Below the pieces are notes generated by a model that did no database searches, had not been told where the DNA came from, and saw only the letters and a list, made by a program, of their open reading frames with translations. From positions 59,481-123,480 of the forward strand of contig JAOTOM010002905.1 in the NCBI GenBank assembly GCA_034440615.1: a stretch of DNA of 64,000 bases, given 5' to 3'. Below, piece by piece: positions 63,895 through 64,000 of the stretch; position 1 is the stretch's first letter; every line of letters begins with the position of its first letter. The position numbers and the translations under genes were made by a program. This DNA comes from Ashinkailepas kermadecensis. Its lineage: Eukaryota > Arthropoda > Thecostraca > Neolepadidae.

Positions 63895-64000
63895 CTGGAT
63901 GCCAGGGCAGAAAGTTATACATATGTTCGAATAAATGAACTTTTTGCTTTCACCAGCTTCCGTATGATTCGTTCTTCTTTAGTGAACAGTGTTTTTGTCA

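Overview
The window is eukaryotic nuclear DNA. It carries the 3' two thirds of one very large spliced gene on the plus strand: the animal PHR-family E3 ubiquitin ligase known as highwire (Drosophila), RPM-1 (C. elegans) or MYCBP2/PAM (human). I placed 39 exons between 512 and 51788. All junctions are AG/GT, every intron phase matches across its junction, and the joined length is 8577 bp, that is 2858 codons plus a TGA stop. The first exon in the window lies inside the second PHR domain, so the start codon, the RCC1-like region and PHR1 lie upstream of position 1.

Protein order along the window: end of PHR2 (512-1446); conserved linker (1667-5070); filamin-type Ig repeat (5535-8215); two SH3-like repeats with the LRIRSHPSL motif (8973-11941); low-complexity Ser/Pro/Arg linker (13676-19661); conserved helical segment with [10 protein letters not shown] (20500-20762); an expanded 7-residue coding repeat (22533-22989); zinc finger (25565-25803); linker (28082-35206); DOC/APC10-type domain (37947-38459); helical region (40990-44906); B-box-like and Cys-rich zinc regions and RING (45760-47294); tandem-cysteine RING-Cys-relay domain and stop (49271-51788). 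Both relay cysteines and the catalytic histidine are present, so the ligase looks intact.

The striking feature is the introns. At least 26 of 38 carry minisatellites (units of 23-105 bp, 3 to about 57 copies) whose repeat unit spans the neighbouring exon edge together with its splice site. Some arrays repeat the last exon bases plus the 5' splice site (donor type); others repeat the 3' splice site plus the first exon bases (acceptor type). Five introns have different arrays at their two ends. Units differ completely between introns, so this looks like a recurrent local process acting at AG|GT junctions rather than spread of one satellite.

Mobile elements in introns include a TTAA-flanked piggyBac-like nonautonomous element (17082-18094), a terminal-inverted-repeat element (about 47640-48910) inserted inside an acceptor-type array, three tRNA-derived SINE-like segments and a short dispersed family with the core GCGCCCTAAA. 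Downstream of the stop (51.8-64 kb) there is no recognisable gene: a 3'-flanking tandem array, a 54.7-57.4 kb array with a 1.36-kb higher-order duplication, a large inverted repeat (59985-62000) and hAT-like termini that may bracket the whole block.

Organism: an invertebrate, by divergence from vertebrate MYCBP2, with GC-rich exons and strong G/C use at third codon positions. Arthropod, perhaps a crustacean such as a barnacle, is my best guess, but this is inference with low confidence.
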